From the NCBI RefSeq assembly GCF_008704555.1, contig NZ_CP023702.1, positions 4,812,001-4,876,000 of the forward strand: a stretch of 64,000 nucleotides of DNA, written 5' to 3'. Positions 44,020-52,369 of this stretch are shown in pieces (within the stretch, counting starts at the first letter, position 1; each line of letters opens with the position of its first letter). Position numbers and translations under genes: made by a program. This stretch comes from Streptomyces nitrosporeus. Its GTDB lineage: Bacteria > Actinomycetota > Actinomycetes > Streptomycetales > Streptomycetaceae. The notes beneath the pieces were generated by a model that saw nothing but the letters and a program-made list of their open reading frames with translations, had not been told where the DNA came from and did no database searches.

Positions 44020-46343
44020 CCAGCGACGCAGCCACCGCGACAAGCACCACCGGCATCGTGCCGCAGAGCGAGGACCCCGGCCGGGAACCGGCCGCGCGCG
44101 GCCTGGGCGCCTCGCTCCTGCCGGCCGACGCCCGCGCCAAGACGGAGGGGACGTTCCCGTACGCGGCCGACCTCTGGGCCGAGGGCCTGCTGTGGGCCGC
44201 GCTGCTGCGCTCCCCGCACCCGCACGCGCGGATCCTCTCGGTCGACACCTCGGCCGCCGCCGCGATGCCGGGCGTACGCGCGGTCATCACGCACGAGGAC
44301 GTCCCCGGGGACAGCGCCTACGGGCGACGGGTCGTGGACCGTCCCGTCTTCGCCGCGGACCTGGTACGCCACCACGGGGAGGCCATCGCCGCCGTCGCCG
44401 CCGACCACCCGGACACGGCCCGGCTGGCCGCCGCCGCGATCACCGTCGAGTACGAGGTCCTCGAACCGGTCACCGACCCGGAGAAGGCGTTCGAAGCCGA
44501 ACCCCTGCACCCCGACGGCAACCTCGTCCGCCACATCCCGCTGCGCTACGGCGATCCGGACACCGTCGGCGAGGTCATCGTCGAGGGCCTGTACCGCATC
44601 GGCCGCCAGGACCCCGCCCCGATCGGTGCCGAGGCCGGCCTCGCCGTGCCGCGCCCCGACGGCGGCGTGGAGCTCTACACGGCCTCCACCGACCCGCACA
44701 CCGACCGCGACCTGGCCGCCGCCTGCTTCGGGCTGGAACCCGACCGCGTCAAGGTGGTGGTGACGGGTGTCCCCGGCGCCACCGGCGACCGCGAGGACCC
44801 GGGCTTCCAGATCCCGCTCGGACTGCTCGCCCTGCGCACCGGCTGCCCGGTCAAGCTGGCCGCCACGCGGGAGGAGTCCTTCCTCGGCCACACCCACCGC
44901 CACCCGACCCTGCTGCGCTACCGCCACCACGCGGACGCCGAGGGACGGCTCGTCAAGGTCGAGGCCCAGATCCTGCTGGACGCCGGCGCGTACGCCGACT
45001 CCTCCTCCGAGTCCCTCGCCGCCGCGGTGGCGTTCGCCTGCGGCCCGTACGTCGTCCCGCACGCCTTCATCGAGGGCTGGGCCGTGCGTACGAACAACCC
45101 GCCCTCCGGGCATGTGCGCGGCGAGGGCGCCATGCAGGTCTGCGCGGCCTACGAGGGCCAGATGGACAAGCTGGCAGCCAAGCTGGGCATCGACCCGGCC
45201 GAACTCCGCTTCCGCAACGTCCTGGCCACCGGCGACATACTGCCCACCGGCCAGACCGTGACCTGCCCGGCCCCGGTGGCCGAACTCCTGCGCGCGGTAC
45301 ACGACTTCCCGCTGCCCGCGCTGCCGAAGGACACCCCGGAGGACGACTGGCTGCTGCCCGGCGGCCCGGAGGGCGCGGGCGAGCCCGGAGCGGTGCGGCG
45401 CGGTGTCGGCTACGCCCTGGGCATGGTGCACATGCTCGGAGCCGAGGGCGCGGACGAGGTCTCCACTGCCACGGTCCGGGTCCACGACGGCGTCGCGACG
45501 GTCATCTGCGCGGCCGTGGAGACGGGCCAGGGCTTCACCACCCTGGCCCGCCAGATCGTCCAGGAGACCCTGGGCGTCGACGAGGTCCATGTGGCCGCCG
45601 TGGACAGTGACCAGCCCCCGGCCGGACCGGCCACCCACGGGCGTCACACCTGGGTCTCCGGCGGCGCGGTGGAACGCGCGGCCAAGATGGTCCGCACCCA
45701 GCTGCTCCAGCCGCTGGCCCACCAGTTCGGCATGTCCACGGAGCTCCTCCAGATCGCGGACGGCAAGATCACCTCGTACGACGGGGTGCTGTCCACGACG
45801 GTCACGGAGGCGATGGACGGCAAGGAGCTCTGGGCCACCGCCCAGTGCCGCCCCCACCCGACCGAGCCACTGGACGAGGCGGGCCAGGGGGACGCCTTCG
45901 TCGGCCTGGCCTTCTGCGCGGTCCGCGCGGTCGTCGACGTGGACATCGAGCTGGGGTCGGTCCGGGTGGTCGAGATGGCCGTCGCCCAGGACGTCGGCCG
46001 CGTCCTCAACCCGGCCCAGCTCGCGACCCGTATCGAGGCTGGGATCACCCAGGGCATCGGCGCCGCCCTCACGGAGAACCTCCGGACCGCCCGGGGCATC
46101 GTGCGCCACCCGGACCTCACCGGCTACGCGCTGCCGACGGCCCTGGACGCCCCGGACATCCGCATCGTCAGACTGGTCGAGGAACGCGACGTGGTGGCCC
46201 CCTTCGGCGCCAAGGCCGCGTCCGCGGTGCCCGTGGTGACGTCCCCGGCCGCGGTGGCTGCGGCCGTCCGCGCCGCCACGGGCCGCCCCGTCAACCGGCT
46301 CCCGATCCGACCGCAGTCGGCGGTCGCCTCGTCCAGGTCCTGA
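44016..46343 (+). CDS. Molybdenum hydroxylase large (molybdopterin) subunit, divergent active site
   Basis: The 775-residue protein has the two aldehyde oxidase/xanthine dehydrogenase domains (GASLLPADARAKTEGTFPYAADL; VVDVDIELGSVRVVEMAVAQDVGRVLNP). Key motifs deviate: where xanthine dehydrogenases have GGGFGGK this has GATGDREDP, and the RGFGAPQ-like loop is RGEGAMQ. The C-terminal GAKGVGE, which holds the catalytic glutamate, is GAKAASA (about residue 731). The protein may therefore oxidise an unusual substrate or use different chemistry. AAGGAGG lies four bases before the GTG. It is the last gene of the operon. Confidence 0.88.
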   Translation: MTSDAATATSTTGIVPQSEDPGREPAARGLGASLLPADARAKTEGTFPYAADLWAEGLLWAALLRSPHPHARILSVDTSAAAAMPGVRAVITHEDVPGDSAYGRRVVDRPVFAADLVRHHGEAIAAVAADHPDTARLAAAAITVEYEVLEPVTDPEKAFEAEPLHPDGNLVRHIPLRYGDPDTVGEVIVEGLYRIGRQDPAPIGAEAGLAVPRPDGGVELYTASTDPHTDRDLAAACFGLEPDRVKVVVTGVPGATGDREDPGFQIPLGLLALRTGCPVKLAATREESFLGHTHRHPTLLRYRHHADAEGRLVKVEAQILLDAGAYADSSSESLAAAVAFACGPYVVPHAFIEGWAVRTNNPPSGHVRGEGAMQVCAAYEGQMDKLAAKLGIDPAELRFRNVLATGDILPTGQTVTCPAPVAELLRAVHDFPLPALPKDTPEDDWLLPGGPEGAGEPGAVRRGVGYALGMVHMLGAEGADEVSTATVRVHDGVATVICAAVETGQGFTTLARQIVQETLGVDEVHVAAVDSDQPPAGPATHGRHTWVSGGAVERAAKMVRTQLLQPLAHQFGMSTELLQIADGKITSYDGVLSTTVTEAMDGKELWATAQCRPHPTEPLDEAGQGDAFVGLAFCAVRAVVDVDIELGSVRVVEMAVAQDVGRVLNPAQLATRIEAGITQGIGAALTENLRTARGIVRHPDLTGYALPTALDAPDIRIVRLVEERDVVAPFGAKAASAVPVVTSPAAVAAAVRAATGRPVNRLPIRPQSAVASSRS

Positions 46344-46350
46344 CCCCGGC

Positions 46351-46374
46351 GGCACCCCCCGGGCCGGGGGTGCC
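46351..46374 (+). terminator. Terminator of the molybdenum hydroxylase operon
   Basis: GGCACCCCC / GGGGGTGCC has loop CGGGCC, seven bases after the stop, with GTTTT shortly after. Confidence 0.85.
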
Positions 46375-46382
46375 ACCGTTTT

Positions 46383-46435
46383 CCGGCCGGATATGCGGAC
46401 CCGCCCCTTCCCGGCGGGTCCGCATATCCGGCCGG
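46383..46435. terminator. 23-bp perfect inverted repeat
   Basis: The arms at 46383-46405 and 46413-46435 are perfectly complementary (start CCGGCCGGATATGCGG) with loop CCTTCCC. It directly follows the operon terminator and precedes the module-1 small gene by 200 bases. It can act as a terminator; its length and AT-containing centre are unusual. Confidence 0.8.
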
Positions 46436-46634
46436 TCCGGTTCTCCCCGGAAACGCGGGAACCCTTATCGCACTTCACGTCCCGTTTTCCCGGAACATTC
46501 CTCCTTTGTTCGGAAGGCGTAACAGCCCTTCCCGTCCCCGAGGCGTCGGCGGAGAGGAAACCGATACGGTGGAGGGGTCGGTGGCCGCATTCTTCGGACA
46601 GGGCGGCCAGCAGGGAAGGATTTTGGGGGAGTTC

Positions 46635-47069
46635 GTGTCGTTCGACGAGGAATGGGCCCAGCTCCGCGAGGCGGCTGCGGCGCGGCGGAGTGCCATGCAG
46701 CTCAACAGCCTTCCGGCGGAGGGCGGCGGCGGTGGCGGCGGCAACGCGGACCTGGTGGTCAACCAGGACGAGCTCGGTGCCATCGGGAACGACGCCTACG
46801 ACCTGCGGGTGCGGCTGTCGAAACAGGGCGACCACGCCCGGCCCGCCACGTTCGACGCGGCGATCGCACTGACCAACGGCAACTTCGCCAGCGGCTCGGC
46901 GGTGCTGAAGGTGCACGACTTCTGGCAGACCCATCTGAAGACGCTGCTGGATTCTCTGGCGCACATATCGAACCACCTGGATTACACCAAGGCTCAGCAT
47001 GCGAAGGACGACGTGAAGGTCGAAGGGGATCTGGCGCCGATCTCCAAGCTCACGGAATACATGAAGTAG
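46635..47069 (+). CDS. Module 1 small protein (WXG100-like partner)
   Basis: The 144-residue, mostly helical protein lacks a signal peptide and membrane segments: SFDEEWAQLREAAAARRSAMQLNSLPAEGGGGGGG..., a glycine linker, then VNQDELGAIGNDAYDLRVRLSKQGDHARPAT and HISNHLDYTKAQHAKDD. It is clearly homologous over its whole length to the minus-strand protein at 60142-60591, including start, linker and SNHLDYTK motif. Size and helical pattern resemble type VII secretion WXG100 partners. The GTG at 46635 is chosen because the homologue starts at the same point and GGGGGAG precedes it. The large gene follows after 19 bases. Confidence 0.85.
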   Translation: MSFDEEWAQLREAAAARRSAMQLNSLPAEGGGGGGGNADLVVNQDELGAIGNDAYDLRVRLSKQGDHARPATFDAAIALTNGNFASGSAVLKVHDFWQTHLKTLLDSLAHISNHLDYTKAQHAKDDVKVEGDLAPISKLTEYMK

Positions 47070-47088
47070 CGGTCGGGGGAACACGCAC

Positions 47089-49434
47089 ATGCTGAAGTAC
47101 GAGGACATAGTCGACGCCCCGGTGGCGAAACTGAAAGCCGCCGCCGACGACTGGGACAAGATGGCCGGCGACCTGGACAAGCTGGCCACCGAGGCCGGCG
47201 ACGGGATGAAGGCCAAGGCGGACAAGGCGAACTGGGAAGGCCTCAACGCCGGGGTCACCAAGGCGTTCGTGACCAAGACGGCCAAGGAGTGCGCGGACGC
47301 CGCCCTTGAGGCCAAGGGCGTGAAGGCCATCCTCCAGGAGGGCTACACGGCCATCAAGAAGGCCAAGGACGACCTGGTCAACATCCGGGACAACGAAGGA
47401 CCCGCGGCCGGGATCAAGGTGGACGGCGCGGGCAAGGTCAGCGCCCGTCACCCGGTCTCGGACATCCCTCCCGCCCAGCGCGCCCACGACCCCGACTACC
47501 CCGACCTGGTGCGCCGGGAGAGGGAGAACATCGCCGCCTGGCAGAAGAAGATCGATCTGATCGTCGACAACTGCAACGACACCGACGTCTCCTTCAAGAA
47601 CTCCCTCGAAGCCAACGTCACCGACCGCAAGGACTTCAGCGCCCCGAAGTTCACCAAGATGGACCAGGAGGAGGCCCACCGGGCCGCCGGTCTGGCCGCC
47701 AAGGGCCGCGACATCACGCACGCCGAACTCCAGGAGCTCAACGAGCTGCTGAAGGACAACAGCGGCTCGGTGGAGTTCTCGAAGAACTTCTACGAGAAAC
47801 TGGGCCCGGAGAAGTCGCTCGCGTTCTTCGGCCAGCTCTCCACGGACACGTACGAGTACGGCAAGGTCGACAGCGAGCGGCTCAAGGACGTCCAGGAACT
47901 CCAGAAGAACCTGGGCCTCAACCTGGCCACCGCCTCCCATGACAAGGCGTTCACCACGGAGTGGGGCCCGGAGCTCCGCAAGCTGGGCACGGAACGCATC
48001 CCGCTGTCCAAGCACGACTACGGCGGGCCGTTCGGCTACCAGCTGCTCGGCGGGATCATGCGGTACGGGAACTACGACGCGAAGTTCCTGAACCCGATCG
48101 CCGAACACGTGGCGCAGCTGCACCAGAAGGACCCGGACCTGTTCGCCCAGAACAAGGTGGTGAACAGCCCCTTCAAGAACCCGTTCAACCCCTCCGGCGT
48201 CAACGGGGCCGGCTACGACCCGACCACCGCGATGCTGGAGGCGCTCGGCAACAGCCCGGAGGCGGCGAAGAAGTTCTTCACCGACGATCCGACCGCGTAC
48301 AACGAGGACGGCACGGTCAACCACGGCGCCAAGGCAGACCTCGGCAAGAACGAGGCCGGCAAGGAGATCGTCAACTATCTGGACTTCTTCGGGAACGAGA
48401 AGTGGGACACCTTCGGGGACGTCAACTCGCTCGACGAGGACGAACTCAAGGGGTCGCTCAACCACATGCCCGACGCCCTGGGACACGCTCTGGAGGCCGC
48501 GACGCTCGGCTACCCGGCCGGGGACCCGGACCCGAGCGTGGTGCGGGACGCGGACAACGCCGCGGTCATGCAACAGGTCATGGAGAAGTACAGCGAGGAC
48601 GCCGGTCTGCTCAAGGAGCACGAGGCGATGGCCGACAGCCTGGGCACGATGGGTGCCGGGTACATCGACGACATCAACTGGGCACTGGACAAGGGACGTA
48701 CTGACAGCGTTTTCGCTCCTGGTAGTAATTCCGAAGGGCGCATAGATTTCGAGGACGGCGAAGAAGGCAGGAGCGTCGTACGCGGCTTCTTGAGTGTCCT
48801 GGGGCAGCACCCGGACGCCTACGCGACGGTTTCGACCGCAGAGCAGGTCTACACCAGGAGCGTTCTGGAGAGCCAAGTGGGCGCGGACGGGAAGATCGAC
48901 CAGGGGGCGGCCCGGTCCACCGTGCATGTCGGTGCCGAGGTGCAGGGCATGCTCGACCAGTCCCGTGCCGACCAGGTCCAGGCGGAGCACATGAAGACGC
49001 ACGAGGACTACGAGAAGGCTGTCGCCAAGCGCTCGGGCTGGGTCGAGTTCGGCGCTGCGGCCGGCATTGCCGCAGGCGTGGCCTTCCTGCCCGCGACTGC
49101 GGCCGTGGGTACCGCGGCGGTCCTCATCCCATTGGCCACTGACACGGCCGCCGGCGGTCTCGAACAAGTCATCGGCCAGGTCGTCGGTGACATCTCCGAC
49201 AACTCGGTGGACAAGAGCAAGGAGAAAGCCGAGGAACTGACCGAAAAAGAATGGAACAACATCTACCGCGCCGGTGAGTCCATGGCTGAGGCCCCGATGG
49301 AGGAATTCATGAGCCGGAACGGTATCGATGGTTCGAGCGTATTCGGTCAGGATCTGAAGGAATCGATGCGAGCTGGTTATTCGACCGGGAATGATCGCGA
49401 GAACCAGCAGGGCAGAGGGCCGGAAACCGGCTGA
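47089..49434 (+). CDS. Module 1 large helical protein (type VII-secreted type, function unknown)
   Basis: The 781-residue protein has no signal peptide. The N-terminal 130 residues are a helical WXG100-like hairpin with ADKANWEGLNAGVTKAF, where W-x-G sits in the turn. A long acidic helical middle contains LGGIMRYGNYDAKFLNP, MLEALGNSPEAAKKFF, LGHALEAATLGYP and MADSLGTMGAGYIDDINW. About residues 645-700 are a Gly/Ala-rich hydrophobic segment (GAAAGIAAGVAFLPATAAVG) that could insert in a membrane. It is homologous along its length to the protein at 57845-60142. Base composition drops in G/C from about 48700 onward, suggesting a younger 3' part. It resembles large Streptomyces proteins grouped under DUF6571-type names. 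Confidence 0.85.
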   Translation: MLKYEDIVDAPVAKLKAAADDWDKMAGDLDKLATEAGDGMKAKADKANWEGLNAGVTKAFVTKTAKECADAALEAKGVKAILQEGYTAIKKAKDDLVNIRDNEGPAAGIKVDGAGKVSARHPVSDIPPAQRAHDPDYPDLVRRERENIAAWQKKIDLIVDNCNDTDVSFKNSLEANVTDRKDFSAPKFTKMDQEEAHRAAGLAAKGRDITHAELQELNELLKDNSGSVEFSKNFYEKLGPEKSLAFFGQLSTDTYEYGKVDSERLKDVQELQKNLGLNLATASHDKAFTTEWGPELRKLGTERIPLSKHDYGGPFGYQLLGGIMRYGNYDAKFLNPIAEHVAQLHQKDPDLFAQNKVVNSPFKNPFNPSGVNGAGYDPTTAMLEALGNSPEAAKKFFTDDPTAYNEDGTVNHGAKADLGKNEAGKEIVNYLDFFGNEKWDTFGDVNSLDEDELKGSLNHMPDALGHALEAATLGYPAGDPDPSVVRDADNAAVMQQVMEKYSEDAGLLKEHEAMADSLGTMGAGYIDDINWALDKGRTDSVFAPGSNSEGRIDFEDGEEGRSVVRGFLSVLGQHPDAYATVSTAEQVYTRSVLESQVGADGKIDQGAARSTVHVGAEVQGMLDQSRADQVQAEHMKTHEDYEKAVAKRSGWVEFGAAAGIAAGVAFLPATAAVGTAAVLIPLATDTAAGGLEQVIGQVVGDISDNSVDKSKEKAEELTEKEWNNIYRAGESMAEAPMEEFMSRNGIDGSSVFGQDLKESMRAGYSTGNDRENQQGRGPETG

Positions 49435-49748
49435 GGTTGTGAAGGGAGAGCGGCAGGGTCGGGGGGTAGAACATTTACCCACCACCGCCGACTGAAGGCT
49501 GTCCCGTAACTCGTGTCAGAGGCCAGTGGATCTCGGAAAGTGGATCGAATTGTCTGGTCGTGCCCCTGATTGAAGTGTCAGCGGGATCCTGGCCGAGCGA
49601 GTCGAACCGAACATTGGAAAGTGGTCTCGGAGTTACGGGACAGCCTTTGGGTACTCCTGGGTGGCGGTACGAGAAACCACATGGGATGACGCTGTGCCAG
49701 GAGTCTCTTGGGTTTGGTGACGTGAACGATCGTGGAACGGCGGATGGA
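49435..49748. other. Low-GC intergenic region containing a MITE-like element
   Basis: This stretch between the module-1 large gene and the first lipoprotein is AT-richer than its surroundings. It contains the inverted-repeat element described at 49495-49647. The open frame upstream of the lipoprotein runs through the element and is not its coding part. Confidence 0.7.
49495..49647. mobile_element. MITE-like element with 18-bp terminal inverted repeats
   Basis: AAGGCTGTCCCGTAACTC at 49495-49512 and its exact complement at 49630-49647 bound a 153-base unit. No transposase frame is inside. Ends of the GGCTGTCCCGTAA type are reminiscent of Streptomyces IS elements, so this is probably a non-autonomous derivative. 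No clear target-site duplication was seen next to the arms. Confidence 0.75.
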
Positions 49749-50435
49749 ATGGACCGGATGCGAGACGAGCGAAGTGGGATAGGGCTGATGCGGCGAGCGC
49801 TGACGGCTGTCGGCGCGGTCCTGCTCCTGGGAGCCGGGAGCGTGGCATGTGCTGCGGACGAGGAGGAGCACCCGCAGTTCGTCGGGGCTGACGAGGTGTG
49901 TGGTGGTCTGTTCGCCGGCGCGACGGCGGAGATGCTCGAGAAGGTGACAGGGGACAAGGTCTTCGCCTGGGAGAGCGGAGAAGGAATGGAGAAGGTGGTC
50001 TCCGCTCTCAAGGAAGGATATGAGTCCGGCCGTTCGTGGGCCCGGGGGGCGGACCTGTGCGAACCCCAGCCGAAGGGCGGGGGCGTGAAGGAGGAGGCGA
50101 ACGTCTCATTCTCCATGTATGCCCCGCAGGATGTCGAGGACGAAGGGCTCCCGGCCGGTGCCGAGCTGTACACCATGGGCGTGCAGTCCTCGGTGAGGAA
50201 AGGCGGCGCCTCGCTCTACTTCGAGTGCACGAGCCCCCGGTTGGAGGGTTCGGACAGGACACCGCTGCGGGTCTACGGGGGTTTCGGGCGCGGAGAGAGC
50301 GATGCCCCTGATAACCGCGAGTACCGCAACATGAATATGCAGATCCTGCACGCCGTCACACTCAAGCTGGTGAAGGAACTCGACTGCGAGAACAACGCAG
50401 GTTTGCCGAAGAGTCCCGTACTCACGCCGAAGTAG
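49724..50435 (+). repeat. Duplicated lipoprotein unit, copy 1
   Basis: The segment is collinear, with no net gap, with 51537-52248 (offset 1813). Bases 50121-50390 are identical to 51934-52203 by eye over all 270 positions. About 150 bases in the middle (49970-50115) are clearly diverged. Confidence 0.92.
49749..50435 (+). CDS. Four-cysteine lipoprotein, duplicated copy 1
   Basis: The 228-residue precursor has hydrophobic segment RRALTAVGAVLLLGAGSVAC, a lipobox-like GSVAC, and then ADEEEHPQFVGADEVCGG. Four further cysteines (VCGG, DLCEP, YFECT, LDCEN) recur in the other lipoproteins of this region. The nearly identical copy at 51562 has ATA where this gene has a later in-frame ATG, so translation must begin upstream at 49749 or 49758. 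It is probably attached to the outer membrane face. A hairpin at 50455-50482 follows. Confidence 0.85.
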   Translation: MDRMRDERSGIGLMRRALTAVGAVLLLGAGSVACAADEEEHPQFVGADEVCGGLFAGATAEMLEKVTGDKVFAWESGEGMEKVVSALKEGYESGRSWARGADLCEPQPKGGGVKEEANVSFSMYAPQDVEDEGLPAGAELYTMGVQSSVRKGGASLYFECTSPRLEGSDRTPLRVYGGFGRGESDAPDNREYRNMNMQILHAVTLKLVKELDCENNAGLPKSPVLTPK

Positions 50436-50454
50436 CGGCCCTGGCACAAGGCGA

Positions 50455-50482
50455 CGGCCGCCCCCGCACGGTGGGGCGGCCG
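50455..50482 (+). terminator. Terminator after lipoprotein copy 1
   Basis: The 10-bp stem CGGCCGCCCC / GGGGCGGCCG has an 8-base loop and starts 20 bases after the stop. Confidence 0.75.
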
Positions 50483-50483
50483 A

Positions 50484-50515
50484 CGACACGAGAAGGACGC
50501 TGACAGTGATCAGTC
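50484..50515 (+). repeat. 32-bp repeat of a lipoprotein translation start, truncated copy
   Basis: These 32 bases (ending GACAGTGATCAGTC) are identical to 52370-52401. Both contain the GAGAAGGA ribosome site and the GTG start of a lipoprotein gene. Here the gene behind it is truncated. Confidence 0.9.
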
Positions 50516-50655
50516 ATAGGGGCATGTGTCGGGGCCTTTGCAGTGCGGCCGTGACCGGCACGCCGGAGAGCGAGAAGCGGCAGCTTGTCGTGGACATCGA
50601 GACCAGCTACGGGAACGGCAAAACCGCGGCCAGTGATCAGGGGCGGGTCAAATGA
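50506..50655 (+). pseudogene. Truncated lipoprotein gene remnant (49 codons)
   Basis: The GTG frame reads MISHRGMCRGLCSAAVTG, matching the start of the intact lipoprotein at 52392 (MISRRGARRGLLGTVVAG). It then runs into unrelated TPESEKRQLVVDIETSYGNG and stops. The signal peptide core and all the cysteine motifs are lost. Its stop overlaps the ATG of the next lipoprotein by four bases, so it may still be translated and act in coupling. Confidence 0.75.
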
Positions 50656-51317
50656 CGATGATGCTGCGCCGCTCGAACCGGCTGACCGCCATCGCGGTTC
50701 TGGCCATCGCCGGACTCCTCGCGGGATGCTCCTCGGGCGAGGACAGCGCGGAGAGCGCCGGCTCCCCGGAGCTGGGGCGGTGCAAGTCGTTGCTCGGTGC
50801 CGAGAACGTGGCGGCGGCGATCGGGACGACAGGCGCGAGCGATGTCGAGGTGAGCGGGACACCTCAGGCGGATGTGCTGGCGGACGGTCTCGTGCGGGAG
50901 GCGAAGCAGTGGCAGAAATCGGATCTGCTGCACAACTCCCATACCGGTTGCCGAATGGACGCGTTCGAGGGAGACCACGTCAGCGACACCGTTGACGTAT
51001 CGGTGAAATGGTCCGCCCTCTCGCTCGGGATGATGGACGACCCGAAGAACAGCCGGACCTGGCGCCGGGTGAACGAAGCGGTGTACGTGGCACCGGAACC
51101 CGGGCCGGGCCGCATGCAACTGCTCGCGGTGTGCGCGGTGCCCGGAGCGATTGCCGAGCAGTCGTCCGGTCTGCCGCTCCAGTTCGAGGTGTCGGGTGCG
51201 AGCCTCGGAGCGGAACTCCGGTGGGAGTTGCTGAAGTCGTTCGCCCGGTCGGTGACGGAGGAGATGGGATGCACGACGCCGCCCGACGTCCCCTCCGCAC
51301 TGCCTGCGGCCACGTGA
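50652..51317 (+). CDS. Four-cysteine lipoprotein, divergent member
   Basis: The 221-residue precursor has a classical lipobox (LAIAGLLAGCSSG). Mature cysteines fall in the same order as in its neighbours: GRCKS, TGCRM, AVCAV and EMGCT, the last followed by P-x-x-P. Sequence identity to the others is otherwise low. The ATG is coupled to the stop of the truncated remnant. An imperfect hairpin (about 51330-51357, GACACCGGAG / CTCCAGTGTC) follows. Confidence 0.85.
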   Translation: MTMMLRRSNRLTAIAVLAIAGLLAGCSSGEDSAESAGSPELGRCKSLLGAENVAAAIGTTGASDVEVSGTPQADVLADGLVREAKQWQKSDLLHNSHTGCRMDAFEGDHVSDTVDVSVKWSALSLGMMDDPKNSRTWRRVNEAVYVAPEPGPGRMQLLAVCAVPGAIAEQSSGLPLQFEVSGASLGAELRWELLKSFARSVTEEMGCTTPPDVPSALPAAT

Positions 51318-51458
51318 CGCGGGAGGTCTGACACCGGAGCGGCCGGTCTCCAGTGTCACGCCTCCTTCGCGTGGCCGGTCATCGTGGGTGGCTTCGGCCC
51401 TGGTCGCGACGCGTGGTGCGTAGGCGCCCACGGGCCTGCCTCCCCCCGGCCCGGACCG

Positions 51459-51489
51459 TTGACGACGGTCCACCGCTCCGGGATACGGT
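51459..51489 (+). promoter_or_regulatory. Candidate promoter of lipoprotein copy 2
   Basis: TTGACG (51459-51464) and TACGGT (51484-51489) fit sigma-HrdB boxes except that the 19-base spacer is slightly long. They lie 73 bases before the start of the duplicated lipoprotein. Confidence 0.35.
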
Positions 51490-51536
51490 GCGGGCACTCG
51501 ACGCCTGTCCGGTGCCCTCTGCCTCCTTGAGGCGAC

Positions 51537-52248
51537 GAACGATCGTGGAACGGCGGATGGAATGGACCGGATGCGAGACGAGCGAAGTGGGATGGGGCTG
51601 ATACGGCGAGCGCTGACGGCTGCCGGCGCGGCCCTGCTCCTGGGAGCCGGGAGCGTGGCATGCGCTGCGGACGAGGAGGAGCACCCGCAGTTCGTCGGGG
51701 CCGACGAGGTGTGCGGTGGCCTGTTCGCCGGCCCGACGGCGGAGATGGTCGAGAAGGTGACGGAGGAGAAGGTCTTCTTCTGGAAAAGCGATAAGGGCAT
51801 GGGCAGGGTGGTCACGGCGCTCGAAGAGGGTTATGAATCCGGCCGCTCATGGGCGCGTGGAGGCCGGCTCTGCGCTCTGAGTCCCAAGGGTGCCAGACAG
51901 ACGGACCGCGGTGGGATCAGTTACTCCATGTACGCCCCGCAGGATGTCGAGGACGAAGGGCTCCCGGCCGGTGCCGAGCTGTACACCATGGGCGTGCAGT
52001 CCTCGGTGAGGAAAGGCGGCGCCTCGCTCTACTTCGAGTGCACGAGCCCCCGGTTGGAGGGTTCGGACAGGACACCGCTGCGGGTCTACGGGGGTTTCGG
52101 GCGCGGAGAGAGCGATGCCCCTGATAACCGCGAGTACCGCAACATGAATATGCAGATCCTGCACGCCGTCACACTCAAGCTGGTGAAGGAACTCGACTGC
52201 GAGGACAACGCCGGCCTGCCGAAGACCCCCGTACTCACACCGAAGTAG
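51537..52248 (+). repeat. Duplicated lipoprotein unit, copy 2
   Basis: This is the second copy of the unit at 49724-50435. The identity begins sharply at GAACGATCGTGG upstream of the start codon and ends at the stop codon. Confidence 0.92.
51562..52248 (+). CDS. Four-cysteine lipoprotein, duplicated copy 2
   Basis: The 228-residue precursor is almost identical to the 49749 product at the N-terminus and over the C-terminal half. It differs in the segment around residues 70-122 (FFWKSDKGMGRVVTALEEG, LCALSPKGARQTDRGG). The lipobox-like GSVAC and the four cysteines VCGG, RLCAL, YFECT and LDCED are present. The pattern of identical ends and a divergent middle suggests gene conversion around a specificity region. 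Confidence 0.88.
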   Translation: MDRMRDERSGMGLIRRALTAAGAALLLGAGSVACAADEEEHPQFVGADEVCGGLFAGPTAEMVEKVTEEKVFFWKSDKGMGRVVTALEEGYESGRSWARGGRLCALSPKGARQTDRGGISYSMYAPQDVEDEGLPAGAELYTMGVQSSVRKGGASLYFECTSPRLEGSDRTPLRVYGGFGRGESDAPDNREYRNMNMQILHAVTLKLVKELDCEDNAGLPKTPVLTPK

Positions 52249-52266
52249 TGCCCCCGGTACGAGGAA

Positions 52267-52295
52267 GCGGCCGCCCCGCACCAGGGGGCGGCCGC
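52267..52295 (+). terminator. Terminator after lipoprotein copy 2
   Basis: The 11-bp stem GCGGCCGCCCC / GGGGCGGCCGC is followed by CCTTT. Confidence 0.8.
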
Positions 52296-52369
52296 CCTTT
52301 CCGTCTCCTCCGGCCGCGGGAACCGGCAGGATCAGGATCCGGAGACCGGCTGAGCCCCCGGGCAGCCGG

